From: Actinomycetota bacterium
Lineage (GTDB): Bacteria; Actinomycetota; UBA4738; HRBIN12
Assembly (NCBI GenBank): GCA_026003015.1
Contig: BPGL01000003.1
Coordinates: 222,140 to 286,139, forward strand
Reading direction: 5' to 3'
Length of the DNA: 64,000 nucleotides
The notes beneath the pieces were generated by a model, which was not told the origin of the DNA, searched no databases, and saw only the letters and a program-made list of their open reading frames with translations. Shown piece after piece: positions 9,493 to 18,099 of this stretch; within the stretch, counting starts at the first letter, position 1; each line of letters starts with the position of its first letter. The position numbers and the translations under genes are program-made.

Positions 9493-10373
9493 GCGGCCCC
9501 CTTCGTGCCGCCCGTCAGGGTCGCGACCTCGCCGGCGGCCACGCCGAGCTCGGCCTCTAGACGACGGTCGGCGATCCGGATCCCGACCTCCGAGGCCACG
9601 ACGATCGCCCCGGAGACGCCCATCACCACGACGGCGACGGCGATCACCTGGGGCAGGCTCTGCGGCAGGCGCAGCTGGGAGAACAGGTACAGCGGGAAGG
9701 TCGTGTCCTCCCCCGCGACGAACGACGCGATGACGATCTCGTCGAAGGAGATCACGACCGAGATCAGGAACGCCGCCACGACCGCCGGTGCGATCAACGG
9801 GAACGTGACCGTTCGGAACGACGTGAACGCGTCGGCCCCGAGGTCGCGGGCCGCCTCCTCGTAGGAAGGCGGGATCCGTTCGAGACGGGGAACGATCGTG
9901 AGGATCGCGAACGGCAACGCGACGACCGTGTGTCCGACGACGACCGTGTACCGCGAGACCGTCACGAGCCCGCCGGTCGAGGCCTCGAGGTTCTTGAACA
10001 GGATCAGCAGGGCGACCCCGAACACGATCAGCGGGATCACGAGCGGGGCCAGCAGGAGCCCGGTCACGAGCCCCTTGCCCGCGAACCGTCGGCGCACGAG
10101 CAGGATCGCGGCGGGGATCGCGAGCAGCGTCGTCGCGAGCCCCGTGAGCAGCGCTACGTAGGCGCTCGTGCGCAGGGCCCCGAGCAACGTGGGGTTCTCC
10201 ACGAACGCCCGGTACCAGCGAAGCGTGAACCCCTCCCAGGGGAACGACACCGTCGAGCGATCGTTGAACGAGAAGACGATCAGCACGACGATCGGGGCGT
10301 ACAGGAAGACCACGAAGACCCAGAAGCCGACCCACAGCGCCCGCCTGCCGCCGGGGGAGATCGCGGGGCTCAC
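9489..10373 (-). CDS. potC: ABC transporter permease, PotC-like
   Basis: An inner-membrane permease of 294 residues with six hydrophobic segments. The first, WVGFWVFVVFLYAPIVVLIV, lies near residue 15. The cytoplasmic EAA loop that contacts the ATPase reads YEEAARDLGADAFTSFRTVT. The GTG start at 10373 overlaps the stop of potB (GTGA), and its own stop overlaps the start of potA, so potB-potC-potA are translationally coupled. In PotABCD-type systems, PotB and PotC form the transmembrane pore. Neighbours and domain order leave little doubt about the role in an amine importer. Confidence 0.92.
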   Translation of the reverse strand: MSPAISPGGRRALWVGFWVFVVFLYAPIVVLIVFSFNDRSTVSFPWEGFTLRWYRAFVENPTLLGALRTSAYVALLTGLATTLLAIPAAILLVRRRFAGKGLVTGLLLAPLVIPLIVFGVALLILFKNLEASTGGLVTVSRYTVVVGHTVVALPFAILTIVPRLERIPPSYEEAARDLGADAFTSFRTVTFPLIAPAVVAAFLISVVISFDEIVIASFVAGEDTTFPLYLFSQLRLPQSLPQVIAVAVVVMGVSGAIVVASEVGIRIADRRLEAELGVAAGEVATLTGGTKGAA

Positions 10374-11275
10374 TCGGCCACCGCCCGCACGTTCAGGTAC
10401 CGACCGAACAGGACGAGCAGCACCGTCACCGTCCCGACGAGGAACATCGCCATCGCCGCGCCGAACTGCCAGTCGAAGCCCTGCAGGATCGCCCCCTGGA
10501 TGGCGTTGCCGAAGAAGAACCCGTTGGGACCGCCGACGAGCAACGGCGTCACGTACTCCCCGATCGTCGGGATGAAGACGAACACGAACGCCGCGACCAC
10601 GCCGGGCACCGACAGCGGGAGGGTCACGCGCAGGAACGTCGTCCAGCGGGTCGCCCCGAGGTCGTGCGAGGCCTCGAGGAGGTCGCGGTCCATCCCGTCG
10701 AGGGTCACGAAGATCGGCAGCGCCACGAACGGCACCCACACGTAGGCGAGCACGACGTAGACGGCGAACGGGCTGTAGAAGAGCCACGAGATCTGCCCTT
10801 CGGGTCCGAGCACGCCGACGTCGCGGAGCAGCGTGATGATCAGCCCCTCATCGCCGAGGATCACGCGCCACGCGAGCACCCGCAGCAGGTAGCTCGTGAG
10901 GAAGGGGGCGAGGATCACGAGCAGCAGCGTGTACTTGCGCCGCCCGGCGACGAGCGCCAAGGCGTAGGCGATCGGGTAGGCGAGCAGCACCGACACGGCC
11001 GATACCACGACCGACAGCCGAACCGACTTCCAGAACAGCCCGACGTGGGTCTCGCTCGCGAAGAAGTCCCGCCACGGCTGCAGCGATAGGTACAGGTCGT
11101 GCGGCAGGAGGGTGAGGAGCCCGACGCTGTAGGCGGCGACCATCAGCACGGGCACGAGGAAGAACAGCGCCAGGAACCCGGTCGGGGCCGCGAGCAGCCC
11201 GAGCAGCCCGCGCCGTCGTCGGGCCCGTGGCGCGACCGGCGGCGCCGAGAGCTCGACCCTGGCCGTCGTCGTCAC
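10370..11275 (-). CDS. potB: ABC transporter permease, PotB-like
   Basis: A 301-residue inner-membrane permease, the partner of PotC. After a basic N-terminus (RARRRRG, cytoplasmic by the positive-inside rule) the first helix is FLALFFLVPVLMVAAYSVGL. The EAA-type loop reads EASHDLGATRWTTFLRVTLP. ATG at 11275 lies 10 nt from the stop of potD, and the end overlaps potC by 4 nt. Length and topology match the PotB/HTH of spermidine-putrescine type ABC transporters. Confidence 0.92.
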   Translation of the reverse strand: MTTTARVELSAPPVAPRARRRRGLLGLLAAPTGFLALFFLVPVLMVAAYSVGLLTLLPHDLYLSLQPWRDFFASETHVGLFWKSVRLSVVVSAVSVLLAYPIAYALALVAGRRKYTLLLVILAPFLTSYLLRVLAWRVILGDEGLIITLLRDVGVLGPEGQISWLFYSPFAVYVVLAYVWVPFVALPIFVTLDGMDRDLLEASHDLGATRWTTFLRVTLPLSVPGVVAAFVFVFIPTIGEYVTPLLVGGPNGFFFGNAIQGAILQGFDWQFGAAMAMFLVGTVTVLLVLFGRYLNVRAVAE

Positions 11276-11285
11276 TGGCCCGCCC

Positions 11286-12446
11286 TCAGGCGGCCTTCAC
11301 CTCGTCCCATGCCCGGTTGTAGGCGGCCCGGTTCGGAAGCCACCGGTCGATGTAGCTGACCGGCTCGGACAGGTTGTACTCGGGATCGTCGAGCCCGAAG
11401 ACCTTGACCACGTCGGGATCGACGTTGGACAGGTCGACGTTCAGGTTCGCGTGCCCGTAGGCGTAGTTCTCGATCAGCCACTGGCCGACCTCGGCCGAAG
11501 CCCACGAGTTCGCGTACTCGTGGGCGTGGTAGTAGTTCTCCGTCTCGGCGTGGAGCACGAGTCCCTCGGCCCACGACAGCGTCCCCTCCTCAGGCCGGAT
11601 GTAGGCCACGGGGACCCCCTCGGCGTGCAACACCGCGAAGGTGTCGGGCCACGAGTACGCCGCCCACACGACCCCCTTGCGCACGTCGTCCCACATCTGC
11701 GTGAAGTCGACCCAGATGTTGTACAGGTGCTTCTTGCGATCGATCGCGAAGTTCTTGGCCTCCTCGAGCTGCTCGGGCGTCATGTCGAAGACCTCGTCGC
11801 CCGACATCCCCAGCGTGAGCCCCGCCATCATCAGGATCCACGGCGTGTCGAACCAGGAGATGTGACCCGAGGCCGCCGGGTCGAACAGGTGCGAGTAGCT
11901 CTTGATCGAAGGATCGAGGTGATCGGTCCGGATGATGGGGGCGGAGTAGCCCCAGTCCGTGACGATCTCGTACTGCTGCCCGTCGAGCTGCCCCGCCCGC
12001 TGCAGCATCGGGTTCAGCTGGTCGAAGTTCTCGATGAGCGAGGTGTCCCAGGGCTGGATCGCTCCGATGTTGACGTAGTCCTGGATGTAGCTCGTCTCGG
12101 GGTGGGCGATGTCCCAGTCCTGACCCCCGGCCGTCTTCGCGAGGGCCTGCTCGGTGTTCGTGTAGAAGCTGAACTTCGGCTCGGGGTAGCCCGCCTGGCG
12201 GTAGGGCTTCCACACCGGCTTCAGCTCGTAGCCCGCCCACGTGAAGACGCGAAGGACCCCCGGCTCCTCCTCGATCCCAGGTCGGGCGGTGGGTGAGGCG
12301 CCCTGGTCGGTCCCGGTCTGCGTCACGTCCTGGCGGCAGGCGGCGAGCACCCCGGTGCCGCCGAGCAGCGACGCGTACCCGAGGTACTTCAGGAGCGCGC
12401 GACGCCCCATCGGCGAGCGCATCAGACCGTCGAACTCGCTGCGCAT
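11286..12446 (-). CDS. potD: Extracellular solute-binding lipoprotein, PotD-like
   Basis: The substrate-binding component of the importer, 386 residues. The N-terminus carries a twin-arginine (R15-R16), a hydrophobic stretch and a lipobox VLAAC with C37 as the predicted lipid-anchored residue, so it should be tethered outside the membrane. The mature domain starts LRVFTWAGYE, and aromatic/acidic residues of the PotD/PotF type follow, for example WFDTPW and ENYYHAHEYAN. The gene begins the potDBCA operon; the 86-nt gap upstream separates it from an AsnC/Lrp gene and holds a CTACGGATCC sequence that recurs in a palindrome upstream of the regulator. Ligand predicted as a polyamine or other cationic amine; not proven. 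Confidence 0.9.
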   Translation of the reverse strand: MRSEFDGLMRSPMGRRALLKYLGYASLLGGTGVLAACRQDVTQTGTDQGASPTARPGIEEEPGVLRVFTWAGYELKPVWKPYRQAGYPEPKFSFYTNTEQALAKTAGGQDWDIAHPETSYIQDYVNIGAIQPWDTSLIENFDQLNPMLQRAGQLDGQQYEIVTDWGYSAPIIRTDHLDPSIKSYSHLFDPAASGHISWFDTPWILMMAGLTLGMSGDEVFDMTPEQLEEAKNFAIDRKKHLYNIWVDFTQMWDDVRKGVVWAAYSWPDTFAVLHAEGVPVAYIRPEEGTLSWAEGLVLHAETENYYHAHEYANSWASAEVGQWLIENYAYGHANLNVDLSNVDPDVVKVFGLDDPEYNLSEPVSYIDRWLPNRAAYNRAWDEVKAA

Positions 12447-12515
12447 GGCTGCCCCTCCCTGTCGAACCTTCGAGGGATGATGGGGGCGCCCGGGCTGGCG
12501 CGCAAGGGACCCGCG

Positions 12516-12525
12516 CTACGGATCC
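12516..12525 (-). promoter_or_regulatory. Candidate AsnC/Lrp half-site upstream of potD
   Basis: CTACGGATCC lies in the 86-nt gap between the AsnC/Lrp gene and potD. The same core appears twice just upstream of the regulator gene (13022-13042 and 13054-13070), so the three copies bracket the regulator. Recurrence near this regulator is seen directly; binding is inference. Confidence 0.4.
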
Positions 12526-12532
12526 AGCATTT

Positions 12533-13012
12533 TCACCGCGCGGACCGCGACCCGAGGAGATCGGCCGCCGCGCCGGTCGTGCGCTTCACGAGGCGCAGGA
12601 ACACGAACGTCTCGGCGCGCTCGACCCCGGGCAGCCGTGCGATGTCCTCCGAGAGCACCCGCAGGAGGTGATCGCCGTCGGCGCACACGACCTCCGCGAG
12701 GATGTCGATCGACCCGGTCACGAGGGCGACCTGCGTGACGTCGGGCAGCTCCGCGATGCGGCGCGCGACCTCCTGGGCGCTGCGGGCGTGCACCCGGATC
12801 CCGACGGTCGCCATCACGCCGAGGCCGAGCGCGACCGGGTCGACGACCCCGACGATGTCGAGCAGGCCGTCGCGCCGCAGGCGGGCCACGCGCTGGCGCA
12901 CGGCGCCCTCGGACAGGTGCACGTCGCGCGCGATCTCGGCGAAGGGCCGCCGCCCGTCGGCCTGCAGGTGACGGATGATCCGCAGGTCGGTCTCGTCGAT
13001 CCCACCCCGCAT
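12533..13012 (-). CDS. AsnC/Lrp-family transcriptional regulator
   Basis: A 159-residue feast/famine regulator: an N-terminal winged helix-turn-helix (about residues 6-55, IDETDLRIIRHLQADGRRPF then LSEGAVRQRVARL) and a C-terminal RAM ligand-binding domain (about residues 65-145, including VTGSIDILAEVVCAD). Such proteins form dimers to octamers and respond to amino acids or related small molecules. It sits between two PotD-like genes on the same strand. The 43-nt upstream gap contains a 21-bp inverted repeat, and the downstream potD promoter region carries the same core, so autoregulation and control of the importer operon are likely. Start ATG at 13012. Confidence 0.9.
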   Translation of the reverse strand: MRGGIDETDLRIIRHLQADGRRPFAEIARDVHLSEGAVRQRVARLRRDGLLDIVGVVDPVALGLGVMATVGIRVHARSAQEVARRIAELPDVTQVALVTGSIDILAEVVCADGDHLLRVLSEDIARLPGVERAETFVFLRLVKRTTGAAADLLGSRSAR

Positions 13013-13021
13013 GCGGACCCG

Positions 13022-13042
13022 ACTCTACCGGATCCGTAGAGT
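13022..13042. promoter_or_regulatory. Inverted repeat ACTCTAC-N7-GTAGAGT, candidate regulator operator
   Basis: Perfect 7-bp arms ACTCTAC and GTAGAGT around the spacer CGGATCC, 10 nt before the start codon of the AsnC/Lrp gene. A second related element (CTACG-GATCT-CGTAG) lies 14 nt further upstream. Position and symmetry suggest autoregulation by the adjacent regulator. Confidence 0.6.
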
Positions 13043-13055
13043 AGCAGCGTCGACT

Positions 13056-13070
13056 CTACGGATCTCGTAG
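13056..13070. promoter_or_regulatory. Second palindrome CTACG-GATCT-CGTAG, candidate operator
   Basis: Perfect 5-bp arms around GATCT, preceded by ACT so that it shares ACTCTACGGAT with the neighbouring 21-bp palindrome. It overlaps the stop codon of the upstream PotD paralogue. Two similar sites 34 nt apart fit cooperative binding by a multimeric Lrp-type protein; this is inference. Confidence 0.45.
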
Positions 13071-14150
13071 GCGTCGTCGCTCCCGCACGGCCTCCCAGGC
13101 CTCCAGGTACAGCGCCCGACGGGGGATCGCGCGGTCGAGGTGGACCGCGGGATCCGCGAACACGCCCGCGTCGTCGAGGCGGAGGACGGCGATCTCCTCC
13201 GGCGCCAGACGCTCCCGGTCGACCTCGAGCGAGACGTGGCCCATCCCCGTGCTCCCCGTGAGGGCGAGCGCGGTCGCCGGCGCCAGCCAGGCGTCGACGA
13301 AGCGATGCGCGTGGTGGTAGTTGCGCGTGTCCGCAGCGAGCACGAATCCTTCCGTCCAGACGATCGGGCCCTCGCGGGGATCGGTCACGAAGCGCACGGG
13401 CACCCCTGCGCGCCGCAGGTCGAGGAACGAGACGTTCCACGCGTAGGCGACCCAGACCTCGTCGGCGGCCATCTGCTCGTTGAGGTCCGCGTGGCGGCTC
13501 CAGAACCCCGCGATCAGCCCGATCCGGTCGGCGAGGAACGACGTCGCCTCGGCGAGCTCGCGGTCGGTCATGTCCCAGGGCTCCTCCGCGCCGAGCACGT
13601 AGCCCGCGATCACGAGCATCCACGGCGTGTCGAACCACGCGATCCGACCCCGGTAGCGCCGGTCGAACAGCAGCTCGTAGGAGGCCGTCGCGTCCTCGAG
13701 CCGATCGGTGCGCACCAGGGGTGCCACGAAGCCGAAGTCCGTCGGCACGTGGAACAACGCCTGCTCGACCCTGCCGCGCTCGAGCAGCGGCGGGGGGACC
13801 CGTCCGAGGTTCTCGAGCAGACCCGGGTCGAAGGGCCGGACGAGCCCCAGGTCGACGAGCGGCTCGACGTAGCCGACCTCGGGGTGGGCCAGGTCGATGG
13901 AGCGGTCCCGCCGCAGACGTCGGATCGCCTCCTCGGTGTCGCGGCTCTCCTCGATCATGGGGGAGCCCCCGCGCGCCCGGTACCCCGCGAACAGCTCCGG
14001 ATCCTCGTAGCCGGGCCAGTCGAGCACCCGCAGGTCGCCGGGCTCTTCCTCGATCCGCGCCGGGGGCGGCGGCCAGGTCGCGGGCCCCCGTCGGGTGACG
14101 AGCCGTGCGGCCGGACCCCGGCCGCCCGTGGATGGGACGATGGTCTCCAA
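13056..14150 (-). CDS. PotD-like solute-binding protein without a signal peptide
   Basis: A paralogue of the lipoprotein at 11286-12446: the two share IEEEPG at the start of the mature domain, IRTDHL/VRTDRL, WFDTPW and NYYHAHEY/NYHHAHRF in the same order over the whole length. This copy is 364 residues from a TTG start at 14150; an in-frame stop lies only five codons upstream, and the roughly 35 residues before the domain are Arg/Pro/Gly-rich with no hydrophobic segment or lipobox. It is therefore predicted to remain in the cytoplasm, unusual for this family. It lies 43 nt upstream of the AsnC/Lrp gene on the same strand, so it may act as an intracellular ligand sensor or buffer, or be secreted by an unseen route. 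The start codon is uncertain. Confidence 0.78.
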   Translation of the reverse strand: METIVPSTGGRGPAARLVTRRGPATWPPPPARIEEEPGDLRVLDWPGYEDPELFAGYRARGGSPMIEESRDTEEAIRRLRRDRSIDLAHPEVGYVEPLVDLGLVRPFDPGLLENLGRVPPPLLERGRVEQALFHVPTDFGFVAPLVRTDRLEDATASYELLFDRRYRGRIAWFDTPWMLVIAGYVLGAEEPWDMTDRELAEATSFLADRIGLIAGFWSRHADLNEQMAADEVWVAYAWNVSFLDLRRAGVPVRFVTDPREGPIVWTEGFVLAADTRNYHHAHRFVDAWLAPATALALTGSTGMGHVSLEVDRERLAPEEIAVLRLDDAGVFADPAVHLDRAIPRRALYLEAWEAVRERRRLRDP

Positions 14151-14222
14151 CGCGGCGCCAGCCTAGCCGAGGGCACCGGCGTCGCGCGGGCGACGACCGG
14201 GCCGAGGGAGGATCTGGCGAGG

Positions 14223-15416
14223 ATGGACCTACGACCGAACGAGCACGACCTGGAGCTGCAGCGCGCGGCCCGCGCGTTCACCGACGAGGTCCTCGTGCCA
14301 CTCGAGCTGCCCTGCGAGCTCGACGGCGGGCTGGGTCCCGAGCAGCTCGCCGCGGCCCGACGAGCCGTGATCGAGCGCGGCTTCGCCGCGATCAACCACG
14401 CGACGGCCGACGGTGGACGCGGCTACGACCTGTTCCAGCAGATGCTGATCGAGGAGCAGTGGGGGCGCGCGACGAACGGCCTGTGGGACATCCCCTGGCG
14501 CCCCGCGATCCCCCTGGCACGGGCCACGGAGGAGCAGAAGGAGCGGTTCCTACGCCCCGCGATCCGCGGCGAGCGACGCGACGCCTACGCGATCACGGAG
14601 GAGGGGGCGGGCTCCGACCCCACGATGGTCCGCACGACCGCGGTGCGCGAGCGAGGGGGCTGGCGGCTGCGCGGCGAGAAGTGGCACGTGACGAGCGGGG
14701 ACGTCGCCGACTTCTTCCTCGTCCACGCCCACGTCGACGGGGACCCCGCGAAGGCCACGGTCTTCCTCGTCGACAAGGACGCTCGCGGCGTACGGATCGT
14801 GCGGACCCCTGCGTATACGCACCGGTTCGTGTTCGAGCACCCGGTCGTCGCGTTCGACGACGTGCGCGTGGAACCCGATCAGGTGCTCGGGGAGATCGGG
14901 CAGGGACTCGAGCTCACCAAGGACTGGTTCGTGGAGGAGCGGTTGATGATCGGCGCGCGCACCGTTGGCGCCGCGACCCGCTGCCTCGAGGCTTCGCTCG
15001 CCTTCGCCACCGAGCGCGAGCAGTTCGGCGTGCCGATCGTCGAACACCAGGCCGTCGCCTTCATGCTCGCCGACATGGCCGCCGAGATCATGGCCGCCAA
15101 AGCGATGCTGTACCGGACCTGCTGGGAGGCCGCCCGGGGCGGGCTCGAGCGCAAGCGGACCCACGCCCTGGCCAGCGCGGTGAAGCTCCTGTGCAGCGAG
15201 ATGGCGGGGCGCGTCGCCGACCGCGCCGTGCAGATCCACGGGGGCCGTGGTGCGATGCGCGAGACGGCGGTCGAGCGGCTGTGGCGGGACCTGCGGGTCG
15301 ACCGGATCTGGGAAGGCACGAGCGAGATCCAGCGCCTCGTCATCGCGCGCGAACTGCGCAAGCGGGGGCCCGGCGCCTACACCGGATGGCCGGGCACGGA
15401 CCCCTCGGCCCTCTAG
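14223..15416 (+). CDS. Acyl-CoA dehydrogenase family protein
   Basis: A 397-residue flavoprotein of the acyl-CoA dehydrogenase family, start ATG 14223 (MDLRPNEHDLELQ). Motifs: ITEEGAGSDP (flavin/substrate loop), GEKWHVTSGD, then the C-terminal helical domain with RAVQIHGGRGAMRET and DRIWEGTSEIQRLVIAREL. It closely resembles the protein at 48952-50127, sharing the EKWHVTS and RVDRIWEGTSEIQR segments. It is transcribed divergently from the PotD-like gene, 72 nt away. Substrate unknown; with the nearby acyl-CoA synthetase and glutaryl-CoA-dehydrogenase-like gene it points to acyl-CoA oxidation, with electrons passing to ETF. Confidence 0.88.
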   Translation: MDLRPNEHDLELQRAARAFTDEVLVPLELPCELDGGLGPEQLAAARRAVIERGFAAINHATADGGRGYDLFQQMLIEEQWGRATNGLWDIPWRPAIPLARATEEQKERFLRPAIRGERRDAYAITEEGAGSDPTMVRTTAVRERGGWRLRGEKWHVTSGDVADFFLVHAHVDGDPAKATVFLVDKDARGVRIVRTPAYTHRFVFEHPVVAFDDVRVEPDQVLGEIGQGLELTKDWFVEERLMIGARTVGAATRCLEASLAFATEREQFGVPIVEHQAVAFMLADMAAEIMAAKAMLYRTCWEAARGGLERKRTHALASAVKLLCSEMAGRVADRAVQIHGGRGAMRETAVERLWRDLRVDRIWEGTSEIQRLVIARELRKRGPGAYTGWPGTDPSAL

Positions 15417-15769
15417 AGCGGCGAGCCGAACGAACGCGCGATCACGTTCAGGTAGCTCAGCACCGGGAAACTCAGGCCGAACACCCCGAGCAACAGCCCG
15501 AGCACCGAGCTCGCCCGCCCTCGTCCTTGCAGCGAGGCGCCGATACCGGCGATCACCGCCATCGCCCCGAGGGTGGCGGCGAGCACCTGGATCTGCTCCT
15601 GGGTCGGCCCCGGCACGAAGTACACCGCGTAGCGCCCGAGCAGCCGGCTGTTCGGCTGGAACCGGTGCAGCCACAGCAGCCCGCCGAGCGCGGCCGAGGC
15701 GAGCCCGACGACCAACCCCAGGTGCGACAGCGGGTCCGCCCGCCGTCCCGAGCTCCCGTAGATCCCCAT
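15413..15769 (-). CDS. Small membrane protein, three predicted helices, unknown function
   Basis: A 118-residue protein that I do not recognise. Hydrophobic segments lie at about residues 17-34 (LGLVVGLASAALGGLLWL), 62-78 and 88-110 (VLGLLLGVFGLSFPVLSYL). It converges with the acyl-CoA dehydrogenase gene; the two stop codons overlap. There is no signal of a known family. The composition (periodic hydrophobic segments, charged loops) supports a real coding sequence. Confidence 0.6.
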   Translation of the reverse strand: MGIYGSSGRRADPLSHLGLVVGLASAALGGLLWLHRFQPNSRLLGRYAVYFVPGPTQEQIQVLAATLGAMAVIAGIGASLQGRGRASSVLGLLLGVFGLSFPVLSYLNVIARSFGSPL

Positions 15770-15842
15770 CTACGTGCTCATGATGGGGCACCCGGACGGC
15801 GCCCTCAAGGGCCGAACGGCCGACGACCGAACGGACGGGCCC

Positions 15843-16517
15843 TCACGTGCCCTCGAGGCACCCGACGACCTCCCGCGGCAGGCCGGGGATGGTCAGACCC
15901 GCACCGCCGCGGACGAAGTCGTAGGGGGTCCCCGACCATCGGCCCGGCAGGCCCGGATACCGCTCGGGCCGGGCGCCGACCTCCCACTGGAACCCGATCC
16001 AGTCGGGCGAGCGGAACCCGGCCGAGTCGTACGGGGCGACGGCGACCACGCCTCGGCCGAACCCACGGGCCTCGACGAGGAACCGTCCCTGGAACGCCGG
16101 GTCGGCGGGCGCGTACAGCTTCACGTACCAGCGTCGCACCTGCGCGAGGTACCCCTTGTCCGATGGCGGGGACTCGGGGCCGACGAACATCCGCATGTCG
16201 ACGACGGCGAGCTCCCCGCGGACGCCGGTCGTCCGGCGGATCACCCGAAGCGGCCGCTCGTGATCGGGCGTGCCCGGCTCGGGCGTCACCCACCCCTCCA
16301 CGCAGCGCGGGCTCGGCGCGCCTGCCGTCGGCGGCGGGCTCGCCGGCACGGCGGGCGGGGTGGGCGACGCCGTAGCCTCGGGAGACCCCGGGGCGACCGG
16401 AGGCGCCTCGGAGGCCGACGGGACGTTCGTGAACCCGCCGGCGGGACGGGCGTCGCGGTCACAGGCGGCGAGCACGACCGCCAGAGCGAGCATCGAGGGC
16501 AAGACGAACCGTCGCAT
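15843..16517 (-). CDS. Predicted lipoprotein of unknown function
   Basis: A 224-residue protein with a signal peptide MRRFVLPSMLALAVVLAAC; the lipobox cysteine is C19. A Pro/Ala/Ser-rich linker of about 45 residues follows, then a globular domain from about residue 73 containing RCVEGWVTPEPGTPDH and a C-terminal VVGCLEGT, whose cysteines may pair. The ATG at 16517 was chosen because it starts the signal peptide; a longer upstream frame lacks one. It is probably anchored on the outer face of the membrane. No family recognised. Confidence 0.7.
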   Translation of the reverse strand: MRRFVLPSMLALAVVLAACDRDARPAGGFTNVPSASEAPPVAPGSPEATASPTPPAVPASPPPTAGAPSPRCVEGWVTPEPGTPDHERPLRVIRRTTGVRGELAVVDMRMFVGPESPPSDKGYLAQVRRWYVKLYAPADPAFQGRFLVEARGFGRGVVAVAPYDSAGFRSPDWIGFQWEVGARPERYPGLPGRWSGTPYDFVRGGAGLTIPGLPREVVGCLEGT

Positions 16518-16662
16518 CGCGGGCGCCCGGGCGCGCGGCCCGGATGCCTGCGAGCATACCGACTCCCGTCCGCGTCGCCCGGCCGCCGGAGCCAGCGGCG
16601 TCGAAGCCACCGGCGTCGGAGCGGACGGTCGCCGCGCCGGAGTGGTAGAAGTGAGGTGGGTC

Positions 16663-18099
16663 ATGCCCGCGAACCCACATCCTTTCGCCGATCGGTATCC
16701 GGCCGAGGACGGCGAGCGCCGCCTCGCCCACCCACTGCCGCTTCCCCGCCGCGAGTTCCTGCGACGCTCCGCGTACGCGATCGCCGGCGCGACGCTGTTC
16801 TCCTGCACCGGCGGGCGCGTGATCCCGCGGGTCGACGACCCGACCCCCGCCGTCGACACCCGCTGGCCGATCAAGCGCGTGCTGTACCTGATGCTCGAGA
16901 ACCGGAGCTTCAACAACCTGTTCGGGAAGTTCCCCGGGGCCCTCGGAACCACGATCGGGGTCGACCAGGGCCGCGAGCGCCCGCTGATCCGTTGCCCCGA
17001 CTGGCTGCCGGGGGACATCCCTCACGATCGCGCCGCGGGCCTGCGTCACGTGAACGGCGGCCGGATGGACGGCTTCGCCACCGGAACCTACGGACCGATC
17101 TTCGCTTACTCGATCTTCGACGAGGACCAGATCCCCAACTACTGGCTGTGGGCCCGCGAATACGCCCTCTCGGACCGCTTCTTCGCCAGCGTGAACGGCC
17201 CGAGCTACCCCAACCACTTCTTCTTCATCGCGGGAACCTCCGGCGGGGTCTTCGACAACCCCGAGAACATCCGCACGCGTGAGCTCGAGGACGGCTCCAA
17301 GTTCAAGAGCTGGGGTTGCGACGCGGTCGGCGACGACGTGTTCGTCCTGGTGGCCGACGATCGGGGCAACGTGACGAAGCACGACGCGTGCTTCTCGTTC
17401 AAGACGGTGGGCGAGCAGCTCAGCGAGATCGGCGTGGACTGGGCCTACTACTCCCCCGTCCCCGGTCAGACCGGCTACTTCTGGAACGCCTACAACGGGA
17501 TCGAGCAGGTGTTCCACACCGACCTGTGGCACCGGCACATGCGGCCAATCGACCGCATCGTCCAGGACATCGAGCGTGGCGACCTGCCGGCCGTCACGTG
17601 GGCCGTCCCGCGCTTCGAGCTGTCCGATCACCCTCCCTTCTCGACCGGTCACGCCCACAACTGGGTGAGCGACATCGTCAACGCCGTGATGCGTAGCGAT
17701 CTGTGGCGCCACACGGTGATCTTCATCACCTGGGACGAGTGGGGCGGCTTCTACGATCCGGTCGAGCCCCCGCAGATCGACCCCGTCGGACTCGGGATCC
17801 GCGTTCCGCTGCTCACGATCTCCCCGTACACCCAGCGGGGTGTGATCGACGACGAGGTCGGGGAGTTCAGCTCACCCCTGCGCTTCATCGCCGATAACTG
17901 GGGTCTGGAGTACCTCACGCCGCGGATCGCGAACACGCACAACTTCGAGCACGTGTTCGACTTCCGTCGCAAGCCGCGACCGCCGGTGTTCGGAACCAAC
18001 CGCGCGCCCGCGTTCGGCGAGGATCCGTTCCGCTGGGTCGGCGACGAGTACGACTGGGATCTACCCGAGGGGATCGAGCCGGTCACCAAGCCGGTCTGA
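16663..18099 (+). CDS. Exported phosphoesterase, phospholipase C/acid phosphatase family
   Basis: A 478-residue metal-dependent phosphoesterase of the alkaline-phosphatase superfamily (Pfam phosphoesterase family PF04185). The N-terminus has a twin-arginine motif, PRREFLRRSAYAIAGATLF, with C48 in a lipobox-like FSC, so Tat export, perhaps as a lipoprotein, is likely. Catalytic features: YLMLENRSFNNLFG near the N-terminus, NGPSYPNHFFF, and TWDEWGGFYDPVEPP. Family members include phosphatidylcholine-preferring phospholipase C; release of phosphocholine here would feed the choline/betaine theme of the window, but that is inference. ATG 16663 follows a GAGGTGGG ribosome-binding site. Its 3' end overlaps the convergent acyl-CoA synthetase gene by 17 nt. 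Confidence 0.88.
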   Translation: MPANPHPFADRYPAEDGERRLAHPLPLPRREFLRRSAYAIAGATLFSCTGGRVIPRVDDPTPAVDTRWPIKRVLYLMLENRSFNNLFGKFPGALGTTIGVDQGRERPLIRCPDWLPGDIPHDRAAGLRHVNGGRMDGFATGTYGPIFAYSIFDEDQIPNYWLWAREYALSDRFFASVNGPSYPNHFFFIAGTSGGVFDNPENIRTRELEDGSKFKSWGCDAVGDDVFVLVADDRGNVTKHDACFSFKTVGEQLSEIGVDWAYYSPVPGQTGYFWNAYNGIEQVFHTDLWHRHMRPIDRIVQDIERGDLPAVTWAVPRFELSDHPPFSTGHAHNWVSDIVNAVMRSDLWRHTVIFITWDEWGGFYDPVEPPQIDPVGLGIRVPLLTISPYTQRGVIDDEVGEFSSPLRFIADNWGLEYLTPRIANTHNFEHVFDFRRKPRPPVFGTNRAPAFGEDPFRWVGDEYDWDLPEGIEPVTKPV

